Positions 1 to 7,250 are shown, counted from the stretch's first letter. The stretch: DNA of 64,000 nucleotides from an uncultured Clostridia bacterium (GCA_934747775.1 CAKVHA010000005.1:1-64000); one strand, 5' to 3'. Numbers and translations are program-made. The notes: generated by a model from the letters alone, not told the origin.

Positions 1-2
1 GT

Positions 3-1037
3 GTTATGGTAACTACCGATGGCAGCATTACCGATATTCCGCGTGAAAACTATGTTAAAGCCGAAGAAAAAGTGGTGGCAGACTTGCTAGATTGTCACAA
101 ACCTTTTGTTATCGTTTTAAATAGCGTTCATCCTACTAGCCCAGAAACAATAAATTTGCAAAAAAGTATGGAACAAAAATATGGCGTTGGTGTTGTTGCA
201 TTAAATGTTAAAGATATGACCGATGACGACATCAATTCAATTTTTGCTAAAATCTTGCAAGAGTTTCCAGTCGTTAGGGTTTGTGTTAAAATGCCTAAAT
301 GGATGCAGGTATTGCCTTATAACCATCCATTAATTCAAGAAATCTATAATACCGTTAATGACGCGGTTGGTGGAATGACTAAGCTTGGTGATTTTGATGC
401 GGAATTTAATTTGTTTGCCGATAGCGAAAAATTTATGCCGCTAACCAACAAAGAAATTTTGGCTGGAGAAGGCAAGGTTGTGCTTACAGTTGTTGCTAAA
501 CCAAACTTGTTCTACGAAGTATTGAGTGAGCAATGTGGCGCTGAAATTAAAAACGAGTATCACTTGGTGTCTTACATTAAGGGACTTACTGTTGCAAAAC
601 ACGAGTACGACAAACTTAAAGACGCGCTAGAACAAGTTAAGTCAACAGGTTATGGTGTTGTGTATCCAACAATGGCAGATATGAAGCTAGACGAGCCAAA
701 AATGGTAAAACAAGGTGGCAAGTTTGGTGTAAAACTAAGAGCAACTGCACCAAGCTTACACATTATGCAAGTTGACATAGAAACCGAAATTAGCCCAATT
801 GTAGGCAGCGAGCAACAGTCGGAAGAAGTGGTTAAGGGTATGCTAAACGACTACGAAACAAATCCAGAAAATTTATGGGAAACAAAAGTGTTTGGCAGAA
901 CTTTAAGTTCGCTTGTTAATGACGGTTTACAAACAAAACTTGTAAATATGCCACAAAATGCTCAAGTTAAAATGCGTAAAACTCTTGGCAGAATTGTAAA
1001 CGAAGGCAAGGGTGGAGTAATTTGCATTTTATTGTAA
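3..1037 (+). CDS. spoIVA: Stage IV sporulation protein A, C-terminal part (cut by window edge)
   Basis: SpoIVA is the ATPase that polymerises on the outer forespore membrane and forms the base of the spore coat. The frame is open to the left edge with no start codon, so the N-terminal Walker A region lies outside. About 344 of the usual ~490 residues are present. Visible hallmarks are the TTDGSI and IPRENYVKAEE stretch of the GTPase-like domain, the KPFVIVLNS segment, and the conserved C-terminus ending GGVICILL, needed in the family for membrane anchoring through SpoVM. No clear terminator follows at once; the next gene is a small zinc-ribbon ORF 170 bp away. Identification is firm. Confidence 0.95.
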   Translation, partial: VMVTTDGSITDIPRENYVKAEEKVVADLLDCHKPFVIVLNSVHPTSPETINLQKSMEQKYGVGVVALNVKDMTDDDINSIFAKILQEFPVVRVCVKMPKWMQVLPYNHPLIQEIYNTVNDAVGGMTKLGDFDAEFNLFADSEKFMPLTNKEILAGEGKVVLTVVAKPNLFYEVLSEQCGAEIKNEYHLVSYIKGLTVAKHEYDKLKDALEQVKSTGYGVVYPTMADMKLDEPKMVKQGGKFGVKLRATAPSLHIMQVDIETEISPIVGSEQQSEEVVKGMLNDYETNPENLWETKVFGRTLSSLVNDGLQTKLVNMPQNAQVKMRKTLGRIVNEGKGGVICILL

Positions 1038-1208
1038 AACGATTTAGCTAAGTTGTGTTTTTAAATTTTATTTACACCTTATGGAAAATACTAGAAGTTT
1101 AAAAAACTAATAAATTTCATAGGGTGTATTTTTAATTTTTCTTTTGTTTTTGTATAATTTTTTTTGTAAAACACAAATTAATATTATAACAAAAAAAAGG
1201 AGAGTAAT

Positions 1209-1358
1209 ATGGACGATAAAAAAGTTTGTAAATGTGGTACAACACAAAGTGCTGGATGCTATTGTTGCACAAATTGTGGTCAAGAAGTTAATTTGGACGA
1301 AGGTCAAACACTTCCACCTTGCCCAAGATGTAACAACCGTACATTTACTAAGAAATAA
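1209..1358 (+). CDS. Small zinc-ribbon protein (49 aa)
   Basis: A short ORF preceded by a good ribosome binding site (AAAGGAGAG, 6 bases before the ATG). The product has CxC, CxCC, CxxCG and CPRC motifs, nine-tenths of it built around cysteines, and ends with an LPPCPRCxNRTF-like tail. That tail resembles the C-terminus of zinc-ribbon proteins of the DUF1451/YgiT-like type, where two CxxC pairs bind one zinc. No catalytic domain accompanies it. It is followed by a long-loop terminator, so it is probably a single-gene unit. The role is unknown; nucleic-acid or protein binding is an inference from the fold only. Confidence 0.7.
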   Translation: MDDKKVCKCGTTQSAGCYCCTNCGQEVNLDEGQTLPPCPRCNNRTFTKK

Positions 1359-1389
1359 GTTTTAAAAATTTAAAAAAGTAAACAAACTA

Positions 1390-1448
1390 AGCCATATATT
1401 TCACTTTTGCATAATACTATGTAAAAAGTCGTATATGGCTTTTGTTTT
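1390..1448 (+). terminator. Probable rho-independent terminator with long loop
   Basis: The arms AGCCATATA and TATATGGCT are complementary and the second is followed by TTTGTTTTT. The loop is unusually long (over 30 nt), so efficiency is uncertain. It lies just after the zinc-ribbon ORF and before the phosphoesterase gene. Confidence 0.5.
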
Positions 1449-1506
1449 TAAAAACAACATTGCATATTGCTTTGGTTTATTTTAAAATCTATGATATCAT
1501 ATTTGT

Positions 1507-1968
1507 ATGAAAAAAATCATAGTTTGCAGTGATAGCCACGGAAATAAAGAAGCAATAAACAAGTTGTTAAGTAAACCTTTTGATTACTTTTTCTTTTTAG
1601 GTGATGGATTAGATGATTTGGGTGCGGCAATTTATGATGAGCGAGTAAAAGTTGTTAGGGGTAATTGTGATTTTAATTCAACCGAAAAAGAAAATACAAT
1701 TGTTGTGGTTGAAAATGTTATGTTTTTTTTAACACACGGACACTTGTATGGCGTGAAAGAAAGTTTTTTTAGACTTTTTGAAAAGGTGAAAGAACTTGTG
1801 CCGTCACTTGTTCTGTTTGGGCACACTCACAAAATGGAGCAGTTTGATTACCGCGGTATAAAGTTTGCCAACCCAGGTGCAATAACAACCAAACGAGGTG
1901 GGTTTGGCACGTATTTTGTTGTTACCGTAGACGGTGGTAAATATTATATAGAAAAATGTACTATTTAA
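1507..1968 (+). CDS. YfcE/MJ0936-type metallophosphoesterase
   Basis: A 153-residue single-domain phosphoesterase of the calcineurin-like superfamily. The metal-binding motifs appear in order: D-S-H-G near residues 8-11 (SDSHGN), GDG at 32-34 (LGDGLDD), GNCD around residue 56, THGH near 77-80 and GHTH near 102-105, followed by NPGA. This set and length match the YfcE family, which hydrolyses phosphodiesters with Mn2+. The natural substrate is not known for most members. The gene stands alone between a terminator and the tRNA promoter, with no strong ribosome binding site visible before the ATG. Confidence 0.88.
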   Translation: MKKIIVCSDSHGNKEAINKLLSKPFDYFFFLGDGLDDLGAAIYDERVKVVRGNCDFNSTEKENTIVVVENVMFFLTHGHLYGVKESFFRLFEKVKELVPSLVLFGHTHKMEQFDYRGIKFANPGAITTKRGGFGTYFVVTVDGGKYYIEKCTI

Positions 1969-1978
1969 AAAAATATTG

Positions 1979-2007
1979 TTGACATTATGTGTTAAATTTG
2001 TTATCAT
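1979..2007 (+). promoter_or_regulatory. SigA-type promoter of the tRNA cluster
   Basis: TTGACA at 1979-1984, a 17-bp spacer, then TATCAT at 2002-2007, about 32 bp before the first tRNA. Near-consensus and correctly placed for tRNA-Gly and tRNA-Arg. Confidence 0.8.
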
Positions 2008-2038
2008 ATTGTTGCGTTTTTAAAAGATGCACTTTTTT

Positions 2039-2112
2039 GCGGGTGTAGTTCAATGGTAGAACTCCAGCCTTCCAAGCTGGTAGCGTGGGTCCGATTCCCA
2101 TCACTCGCTCCA
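2039..2112 (+). tRNA. tRNA-Gly(TCC)
   Basis: Cloverleaf with acceptor GCGGGTG pairing to CACTCGC (one G-U), anticodon loop CTTCCAA with anticodon TCC at 2071-2073, a T arm, discriminator T and an encoded CCA. First gene of the tRNA cluster, behind a strong promoter. Confidence 0.95.
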
Positions 2113-2117
2113 TATGT

Positions 2118-2194
2118 GCGCCAGTAGCTCAGCTGGATAGAGCATCGCCCTTCTAAGGCGAGGGTCGGGGGTTCGAATCCCTTCTGGCGTACCA
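2118..2194 (+). tRNA. tRNA-Arg(TCT)
   Basis: Acceptor GCGCCAG pairs with CTGGCGT (terminal G-U), anticodon stem TCGCC/GGCGA with loop CTTCTAA giving TCT, canonical T arm GGTTCGAATCC, discriminator A and encoded CCA. Five bases after tRNA-Gly, so cotranscribed with it. Confidence 0.95.
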
Positions 2195-2207
2195 TTATTT
2201 TTTATGT

Positions 2208-2257
2208 ATATGGTTTGCAGAGATTATCATAGTATATGGTGGGTATAGCACAGTTGG
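2208..2257 (+). repeat. Direct repeat copy 1: upstream flank plus first 20 nt of tRNA-His
   Basis: Fifty bases matching 2382-2431 with two differences (2222 g/a; 2250 a/g). The copy covers about 30 bp of 5' flank and the acceptor 5' strand and D-arm start of tRNA-His, then stops inside the D loop and runs into unrelated sequence. This copy therefore cannot make a tRNA. Confidence 0.85.
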
Positions 2258-2370
2258 CGCGACTCGTTAAGAAAAGTTGCCGGTGGCAAGTTTTTAGACA
2301 AAGCGGGGAGCATTGAAGAGGCTGAATATGCGACCGGGATGACCTGCTGGGGCTACCGTAACCGAGCAGT
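2238..2370 (+). ncRNA. Candidate structured RNA fused to a tRNA-His 5' fragment
   Basis: The first 20 nt equal the 5' end of tRNA-His (with one change); about 110 nt of other sequence follow. I can fold an AAAAGTTGCC/GGCAAGTTTT hairpin with loop GGT and one G-G mismatch (2272-2294), and CTGCTGG/CC(G)AGCAG at 2344-2369. There is no T arm and no acceptor 3' strand. It is not a tRNA, not a protein gene, and I do not recognise it as a named RNA family. It may be a tRNA-derived small RNA or an insertion scar in a duplicated tRNA gene. Confidence 0.4.
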
Positions 2371-2381
2371 ATATAAAATAA

Positions 2382-2431
2382 ATATGGTTTGCAGAAATTA
2401 TCATAGTATATGGTGGGTATAGCGCAGTTGG
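2382..2431 (+). repeat. Direct repeat copy 2 (intact tRNA-His start)
   Basis: Partner of the 2208-2257 copy, 174 bp downstream. Here the sequence continues into a complete tRNA-His. Confidence 0.85.
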
Positions 2432-2488
2432 TAGAGCGTCAGATTGTGGCTCTGAAGGTCATGGGTTCGAATCCCATTACTCACCCCA
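2412..2488 (+). tRNA. tRNA-His(GTG)
   Basis: Has the extra G-1 (2412) opposite C73, as is characteristic of tRNA-His, acceptor GTGGGTA/TACTCAC, anticodon stem TCAGA/TCTGA with loop TTGTGGC giving GTG, T arm GGGTTCGAATCCC, and encoded CCA. Confidence 0.95.
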
Positions 2489-2515
2489 TTTATTTACTCT
2501 AATTTGTAATTATGC

Positions 2516-2544
2516 TTGCAATAACAAACAAAATAGAGTATAAT
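2516..2544 (+). promoter_or_regulatory. Promoter of tRNA-Gln
   Basis: TTGCAA at 2516-2521, a 17-bp spacer and TATAAT at 2539-2544, about 35 bp before tRNA-Gln. Confidence 0.7.
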
Positions 2545-2578
2545 AACATTGTTAAATTAATTAGTTATCGCTTTTTAT

Positions 2579-2653
2579 TGGGGTGTAGCCAAGTGGTAAG
2601 GCACGAGACTTTGACTCTCGCATTCGTAGGTTCAAATCCTGCCACCCCAGCCA
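2579..2653 (+). tRNA. tRNA-Gln(TTG)
   Basis: Acceptor TGGGGTG/CACCCCA with the U1-A72 end pair typical of tRNA-Gln, anticodon stem CGAGA/TCTCG with loop CTTTGAC giving TTG, T arm, discriminator G and encoded CCA. Confidence 0.95.
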
Positions 2654-2699
2654 TTTTTAATTTTTAGCGATAAAAAATTAAAAAAATTGTAAAATTGTA

Positions 2700-2728
2700 T
2701 TGCCAAAACAGTTTTTTTGGTATATAAT
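2700..2728 (+). promoter_or_regulatory. Promoter of tRNA-Lys/tRNA-Leu
   Basis: TTGCCA at 2700-2705, a 17-bp spacer and TATAAT at 2723-2728, about 37 bp before tRNA-Lys. Confidence 0.65.
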
Positions 2729-2764
2729 TCAAACGTTGACTTTTAAAAGGTCAAAAAAATAGTT

Positions 2765-2840
2765 GGCCCATTAGCTCAGTTGGTAGAGCACATGACTTTT
2801 AATCATGTTGTCCCGCGTTCGAATCGCGGATGGGTCACCA
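2765..2840 (+). tRNA. tRNA-Lys(TTT)
   Basis: Acceptor GGCCCAT/ATGGGTC, anticodon stem CATGA/TCATG with loop CTTTTAA giving TTT, T arm GCGTTCGAATCGC, discriminator A and encoded CCA. Confidence 0.95.
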
Positions 2841-2846
2841 TATTAT

Positions 2847-2929
2847 GCGGATGTGGCGAAATTGGCAGACGCATCAGACTTAGGATCTGACGGGAAACCA
2901 TGGGGGTTCAAGTCCTCTCATCCGCACCA
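2847..2929 (+). tRNA. tRNA-Leu(TAG)
   Basis: Acceptor GCGGATG/CATCCGC, anticodon stem TCAGA/TCTGA with loop CTTAGGA giving TAG, the long variable arm expected of a class II tRNA, T arm, discriminator A and CCA. Six bases after tRNA-Lys. Confidence 0.95.
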
Positions 2930-2934
2930 AAATG

Positions 2935-2959
2935 CAACCAGCTGTGGTTGTATTTTTTT
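2935..2959 (+). terminator. Terminator of the plus-strand tRNA cluster
   Basis: CAACCA, loop GCTG, TGGTTG, then TATTTTTTT. Directly after tRNA-Leu and before the convergent malQ. Confidence 0.85.
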
Positions 2960-2993
2960 AACTCTTTTTGTGGTTTTTTGATTAGAAAATTTA

Positions 2994-4445
2994 TTATTTT
3001 CTAATAAGGTTTAATGTGTTTTTAACCTTGTTTTCATATCTTTTTGGCATTTTGTAATCCCATTGACTGTAAGGCATGCCTGGGGTGTTCATTCTATAAA
3101 AGCCATTTTGTAATAGAAGGTCTTGAATTTGGAAAATGTCGCATCTTGCTTTGCTGTTTAACATTTGTTTTAATGACTCCACAACAACTTTTTTGTTGCA
3201 GCTGTTTTTATCAATGTTAATCATCTCGCAAAAGCGCTCTTTGTCTTTTTCGTTAAGACTATCGTAGTAGCCAATAAGCGTGTCGTTGTCGTGTGTTCCT
3301 GCGTAGAAAATGTTGTTTGGCTCAACATTTTTAGGTATGTAGCGGCTGTTGTTTAGAGCGTCTTCAAGTAGACACATTCCAGTAAGGTTAAATTTTTTCA
3401 AAACCTTGTCGCATTCTTCTTTAATAAATCCTAAGTTTTCAACAACAATTCGATTTATGTTGATTTGTTTGCTTAATGTTGTGAAAAAGTCCATTCCGCC
3501 AGCTCGCACCCATTTATTGTCCGCGCTGTTTGTGGTGGAGTACTCGTAGTGTTCTACATATCCGTAAAAGTGGTCTAAGCGCAAAATGTCAAATTTTTCT
3601 AATAGCATCTTTATTTTTTTTATTAAATATGTGTAGTTGTTTTTTTCTAAAACTTTCCAGTTGTAAACGCTAGAGCCCCAGTTTTGCTCGTTCTCGTCCG
3701 GACGGCTTTTTGGAACTCCGCCGGTACATAACATATTGTATTTGTTGTCCAATTGATACATTTCCTTGTTGGCGAAAACATCAAACGACATAACGTTGGG
3801 GTAGATAGGTAAGTCGCCCAATATCGTTATGCCTTTTTTGTTTGCGTAAGTTTTTAGTTTTTGCCATTGCAAGTCTAAAATATATTGATAGAACCCATAT
3901 TTTAATATCAGTTGCTCGTTGTCTTTTACAAACTGGGTATATTGTCTTGATTTTAAATTTAATAAGTTTTTATCTAATTTTCTCCAGTCATCTAGATTGT
4001 TTTTTTCAAGTAATGCTTTGTAAACCGCGTAGTCATAAACATCTTCGTTTTTGCTTAAGTATGTTTTTAAATTTTCTAACATCTCTTTTGAAATGTTTGC
4101 GTAAGCTTTTTCAAAAATGAAGGCTTTTTCTTTTTTTATAGGACCATACACAATTCTTTTAGTTTTTGGCAATTTTAATAGATTCAAAACATCTTTTTTT
4201 GTTATTAACTTTTTTTCGATAAGGTCGTCAATATCAAAAAACATTTCGTCGTAAGAAAAGTAGCAGTTACAGTAGTAGGGGCAATTAGTTTCGCCAGTTT
4301 GGTTTAAAGGCAAAATTTGCCAAATTTTTATATTGTTTTTCGCTAAAAAATCTACAAATTTGTACGCTTCTTTTCCAAAATCGCCAACGCCATATTTGTT
4401 TGGTAATGATGTTATGTGACAAAGTATTCCAATCTCTTTATTCAT
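2994..4445 (-). CDS. malQ: 4-alpha-glucanotransferase (amylomaltase, GH77)
   Basis: Transfers alpha-1,4-glucan segments between maltodextrins and releases glucose, acting in cytoplasmic starch or glycogen breakdown. The 483-residue length suits bacterial MalQ. Family signatures visible are the N-terminal ITSLPNKYGVGDFG, LQWQKLKTYANKKGITILGDLPIY, the nucleophile region DILRLDHFYGYVEHYE, the acid/base and third-carboxylate regions (VVENLGFI; GTHDNDTLIGYY), and the C-terminal NTPGMPYSQWDYK. I chose the ATG at 4445 because GGAG lies 7-10 bases ahead; an in-frame ATG 11 codons upstream lacks a site. It stands alone between two tRNA groups, with no other starch genes in view. Confidence 0.95.
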   Translation of the reverse strand: MNKEIGILCHITSLPNKYGVGDFGKEAYKFVDFLAKNNIKIWQILPLNQTGETNCPYYCNCYFSYDEMFFDIDDLIEKKLITKKDVLNLLKLPKTKRIVYGPIKKEKAFIFEKAYANISKEMLENLKTYLSKNEDVYDYAVYKALLEKNNLDDWRKLDKNLLNLKSRQYTQFVKDNEQLILKYGFYQYILDLQWQKLKTYANKKGITILGDLPIYPNVMSFDVFANKEMYQLDNKYNMLCTGGVPKSRPDENEQNWGSSVYNWKVLEKNNYTYLIKKIKMLLEKFDILRLDHFYGYVEHYEYSTTNSADNKWVRAGGMDFFTTLSKQININRIVVENLGFIKEECDKVLKKFNLTGMCLLEDALNNSRYIPKNVEPNNIFYAGTHDNDTLIGYYDSLNEKDKERFCEMINIDKNSCNKKVVVESLKQMLNSKARCDIFQIQDLLLQNGFYRMNTPGMPYSQWDYKMPKRYENKVKNTLNLIRK

Positions 4446-4690
4446 TATTTTACTCCATAATGTAAAAGTATATAACATATTTAGTTTATCACAAAAAAAA
4501 TCTTTCTACAAATCCATAACAAGATAATAACGAAAAGTTTTTAACAATATATATTTATATTTTATTGTAGCGTTTTAATTGCATAAGTTGAGTTTTACAC
4601 AAACTAAGAATTTTGTGTATTATTTAAAATGACTAAAATATTAAATGAAATAATTATGCCATAAGTTTATTCTACTTAAATTCTACTCAG
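4446..4690. other. Intergenic, AT-rich, no gene seen
   Basis: About 250 bp upstream of malQ. No ORF, tRNA or clear promoter can be supported. Confidence 0.5.
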
Positions 4691-4693
4691 CAA

Positions 4694-4723
4694 TAAAAAA
4701 GAGATAGCTTTTTGCTATCTCTT
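4694..4723 (-). terminator. Terminator reading leftward, after the tRNA-Ile chimera
   Basis: On the minus strand AGAGATAGC, loop AAAAA, GCTATCTCT, then TTTTTT. It ends any leftward transcript that includes the 4778-4945 element. Confidence 0.8.
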
Positions 4724-4777
4724 ATATACAATAACTTGTAGTTTTTAGAAAGGATTACATACTAAATATTGTATTGA

Positions 4778-4817
4778 TGGTAGGGGTGAGTGGACTCGAA
4801 CCACCGACCCCCACCTT
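4778..4817 (-). repeat. Duplicated 3' half of tRNA-Ile
   Basis: Forty bases equal to the 3' half of tRNA-Ile(GAT) at 4984-5023 with one change (4785 g for a). It spans the anticodon-loop edge, variable loop, T arm, acceptor 3' strand and CCA. This is the usual extent of an integrase att core, but no integrase is present. The single change improves pairing of the acceptor strand with the variable-loop sequence. Confidence 0.85.
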
Positions 4818-4943
4818 GCGTCAAAGCAGGGCACAACATTCGCAAATATGCTAATCCGCATTTTGCTCATTCAACAGCCCGCTTTTCCTTTATCCCTAAA
4901 AGTAATCCACTTTTTAGGGAGCCCTAAAACCACTGATAAGGTG
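4778..4943 (-). ncRNA. Candidate structured RNA with a tRNA-Ile-like 3' end
   Basis: Read leftward, the element starts CACCTTATCAG, has hairpin TTTTAGGG-CT-CCCTAAAA, then an AAAGCGGGC/GCCCTGCTTT stem holding a GCAAAATGC/GCATATTTGC stem, then AAGGTG, which can pair back with the initial CACCTT. It ends in a T arm and CCA copied from tRNA-Ile. GGTGGGGGT could pair with ACCCCTACC to make an acceptor/T-arm minihelix. It lies between two leftward terminators. No 5' acceptor strand exists, so it is not a normal tRNA. I do not recognise a named family. Confidence 0.45.
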
Positions 4944-4950
4944 TAAGAAA

Positions 4951-4980
4951 ACAAAAAAAGTAAGTACTAGTACTTACTTT
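4951..4980 (-). terminator. Terminator of the tRNA-Ala/tRNA-Ile unit
   Basis: AAGTAAGTA, CTAG, TACTTACTT palindrome followed on the minus strand by TTTTTTTGTTTT. Confidence 0.8.
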
Positions 4981-4983
4981 ATC

Positions 4984-5060
4984 TGGTAGGAGTGAGTGGA
5001 CTCGAACCACCGACCCCCACCTTATCAGGGTGGTGCTCTAACCGGCTGAGCTACACTCCT
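4984..5060 (-). tRNA. tRNA-Ile(GAT)
   Basis: Acceptor AGGAGTG/CACTCCT, anticodon GAT in the TGATAAG loop, T arm with GGTTCGAGTCC, discriminator A and encoded CCA. Second gene of a leftward tRNA-Ala/tRNA-Ile unit. Confidence 0.95.
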
Positions 5061-5119
5061 ATATAGCTTGTTTTAACGACTTTTACAACTGTCGTTTTAA
5101 ATTTTGCAATTTAAAAAAA

Positions 5120-5196
5120 TGGTGGAGATAAAGAGATTCGAACTCTTGACCCCCTGCTTGCAAGGCAGGTGCTCTAGCCAGCTGAGCTATACCCCC
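5120..5196 (-). tRNA. tRNA-Ala(TGC)
   Basis: Acceptor GGGGGTA/TATCTCC with G-U pairs, anticodon stem CCTGC/GCAGG with loop CTTGCAA giving TGC, T arm AGTTCGAATCT, CCA encoded. Confidence 0.95.
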
Positions 5197-5213
5197 AAAA
5201 CATTTGCGATATA

Positions 5214-5242
5214 ATAATACCAAATAATAAAAAGTATGTCAA
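5214..5242 (-). promoter_or_regulatory. Promoter of tRNA-Ala/tRNA-Ile
   Basis: On the minus strand TTGACA (5242-5237), a 17-bp spacer and TATTAT (5219-5214), 18 bp before tRNA-Ala. Confidence 0.8.
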
Positions 5243-5363
5243 TATTTTTAACTAAAAAAAATAAAAATTTTAAAAAACTTTTTTCTTCTATTTTTACAGG
5301 GGGAAAAACTAGTGTTGTCACTTTAACTGTTTGTTTTTCATAAAAAAATTTAGGAGAACAAAA

Positions 5364-6311
5364 ATGATAAATAAATTATATGGAATTAAAAAACTTTTGT
5401 GTAATAGTCCAATGGTTAAAATAAATTATGAGTACAAGGGGATAAAACGAAATTGTTATGCCAAACTAGAATGGTATTCGCTTACGGGCAGTGTTAAAGA
5501 TAGGGTTGCGTACAACATAATTTTTAATGCGTACAAATTAGGGCAGTTAAAATGTGGCGATAAAATTGTTGAAGTAAGCAGTGGCAATATGGGTATTAGC
5601 ATTTGTGCAATTGCAAATATTACACAAAACCCCGTAACAATAATTATGCCAAAAGCTATGAGTGAAGAGCGAAAAAAACTAATAAAATTATATGGCGCAA
5701 CACTTGTGGAAGTGGACGACTTTAAAGCGGCTTTTGACTTATGTGCTGAGTACGTAAAAAATGGGTACTTTTGCCCAAAACAATTTGAAAACAAGTTTAA
5801 CTTAAATGTTCACGAACGCATCACAGGTGCGGAAATTGCAGCTAAAATTAAAAACCGCAGAGTATGGTACTTTGTAAGTGGCGTGGGAACGGCAGGAACA
5901 CTATGTGGTGCAGGAAGATATTTAAAAAAACACCTTGGACTAAAAGTTCTTGCTATTCAGCCTAAAAATGCACAAATTCTTACTGGCGAAAAATATCCAA
6001 AACACCATAAATTACAGGGAATTAGTGACGAAATTGTGCCAAAACTGTTTAGTGAGCAATTGGTGGATAGGTATGTAGAAGTGGGTGATAATGACGCATT
6101 AAAAGTTGCTCAAAAACTGTGCAAGATGCTCGCCTTGCCGGTGGGGATATCTAGTGCTGCAAATTTTATAGGTTGTGTTATAAGCGAAAATAATGCGGTT
6201 ACAATTTTTCCAGATGACAATAAAAAATACTTATCAACCGACCTTAGCGACCTATCGGTTTCGTCTGAGCTGGCGGATAAAATAAAACTAATATCAGTAA
6301 AATATATATAA
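5364..6311 (+). CDS. Cysteine-synthase-like PLP enzyme
   Basis: Fold-type II PLP enzyme of the cysteine synthase/cystathionine beta-synthase group, 315 residues. The PLP lysine sits in LTGSVKDRVAY, the substrate loop is SSGNMGIS, and the phosphate-binding loop is SGVGTAGT. HKLQGISDEIVP and GISSAANF match the O-acetylserine sulfhydrylase pattern. It would form cysteine from O-acetylserine and sulfide, though beta-replacement with another nucleophile is possible. The ATG at 5364 follows AGGAGAACAAAA; an earlier in-frame ATG lacks a site. No serine acetyltransferase lies beside it; a carbohydrate-esterase-like hydrolase follows after 55 bp. Confidence 0.85.
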   Translation: MINKLYGIKKLLCNSPMVKINYEYKGIKRNCYAKLEWYSLTGSVKDRVAYNIIFNAYKLGQLKCGDKIVEVSSGNMGISICAIANITQNPVTIIMPKAMSEERKKLIKLYGATLVEVDDFKAAFDLCAEYVKNGYFCPKQFENKFNLNVHERITGAEIAAKIKNRRVWYFVSGVGTAGTLCGAGRYLKKHLGLKVLAIQPKNAQILTGEKYPKHHKLQGISDEIVPKLFSEQLVDRYVEVGDNDALKVAQKLCKMLALPVGISSAANFIGCVISENNAVTIFPDDNKKYLSTDLSDLSVSSELADKIKLISVKYI

Positions 6312-6366
6312 TTTTTTGTTTTAAAACTACGCCCACTTGTGTTATACTACCATAAAAAGGTGGCTT

Positions 6367-7248
6367 ATGAGTATTTCTAGTGGATTAGTAGATGCAATTA
6401 TTGGAAAATTTAATAACCGCAAAATGTACGACTCGCGCGATGCTTTTGAAAAATGGTTACAAAAAAAAGAAAAAGACAACAAAAAGCCTTACAATCTTTT
6501 TTATCCGTTTAGCAGCCTAATTACGGTTGAAAAAATGAAAATTGACGGAATGAGATACTATGTTTTAAACCGCAAATATTGCAAAAAAACAATATTTTAT
6601 TATCACGGCGGCGCATATATTTCGCGTCCAACAATAATGCACTGGCGTTTTGTTGAATCAATCCTTTTAAAACAAAAAGTATGTGTTGTTTTTCCAATAT
6701 ATCCGCGTATGCCAGAGTATACTTGCAACGAGTGTTTGAGCTCGTGTTTAAAACTATACAATAACTTTTTAAAAAATAATGATGTTAAAGAAGTAATCTT
6801 TATGGGCGATAGTGCTGGCGGTGGACTAGCCCTAACAATGTCGGAAAACGCGAAAAACAAGACCGAAAAACGCATAAAAACCATTATGCTTTCGCCTTGG
6901 ATTGATGTGGATACATCTAATCCTGAATCGGACGAAATTCAAAAAACCGACCGAATGCTATCTAAAGTGGGGCTTCACTGGTTGGGCGAAATTTGGGGTA
7001 ATGGCGACCCTAAAAACGTGATTGCATCTCCAATATGGGGCAACCTAACAAAAACCGACCTAACAGTTATAGTTGGCACAAACGACTTGTTGTATCCCGA
7101 CTGCAAAGTGCTGCTAAAACGTGCCGAGGAGCAAGGCGTTAAGGTTAATTTTAATGTGTATAAAGATATGTGTCACTGTTTTATTTTAATGCCAACACCC
7201 GAAGCTGTGGATGCGCTTAATGTAGTGCTAAAAGAAATAGAAAGATAA
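6367..7248 (+). CDS. Alpha/beta hydrolase, hormone-sensitive-lipase type
   Basis: A 293-residue esterase. The oxyanion-hole motif HGGAY is at residues 80-84 or so (YYHGGAYISRP), the nucleophile elbow is GDSAGGG, the acid lies in GTNDLLYPD and the final histidine in MCHCFILMP. This set defines the bacterial hormone-sensitive-lipase (family IV) esterases, which cleave short acyl esters. No signal peptide, so cytoplasmic. The ATG at 6367 has AAGGTGG upstream. It probably shares a transcript with the preceding PLP enzyme and ends at a shared bidirectional terminator. Confidence 0.88.
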   Translation: MSISSGLVDAIIGKFNNRKMYDSRDAFEKWLQKKEKDNKKPYNLFYPFSSLITVEKMKIDGMRYYVLNRKYCKKTIFYYHGGAYISRPTIMHWRFVESILLKQKVCVVFPIYPRMPEYTCNECLSSCLKLYNNFLKNNDVKEVIFMGDSAGGGLALTMSENAKNKTEKRIKTIMLSPWIDVDTSNPESDEIQKTDRMLSKVGLHWLGEIWGNGDPKNVIASPIWGNLTKTDLTVIVGTNDLLYPDCKVLLKRAEEQGVKVNFNVYKDMCHCFILMPTPEAVDALNVVLKEIER

Positions 7249-7250
7249 AA

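Noticed and set aside
1144..1365. 73-codon frame overlapping the zinc-ribbon gene
   Set aside because: No ribosome binding site, atypical composition, and it is out of frame with the cysteine-rich 49-residue protein, which has a good site.
2004..2195. 63-codon minus-strand frame across tRNA-Gly and tRNA-Arg
   Set aside because: It is the antisense reading of the tRNA genes, a common artefact.
2238..2370. Bacterial Y RNA (YrlA) or group I intron in a tRNA
   Set aside because: No Ro60 gene in the window, no recognisable Y-RNA stem, no group I core, and the break is in the D loop with no 3' exon.
4778..4943. tmRNA (ssrA) because of the tRNA-like 3' end
   Set aside because: Too short, no tag-peptide frame, and the tRNA-like part is a direct copy of tRNA-Ile without a matching 5' acceptor strand.
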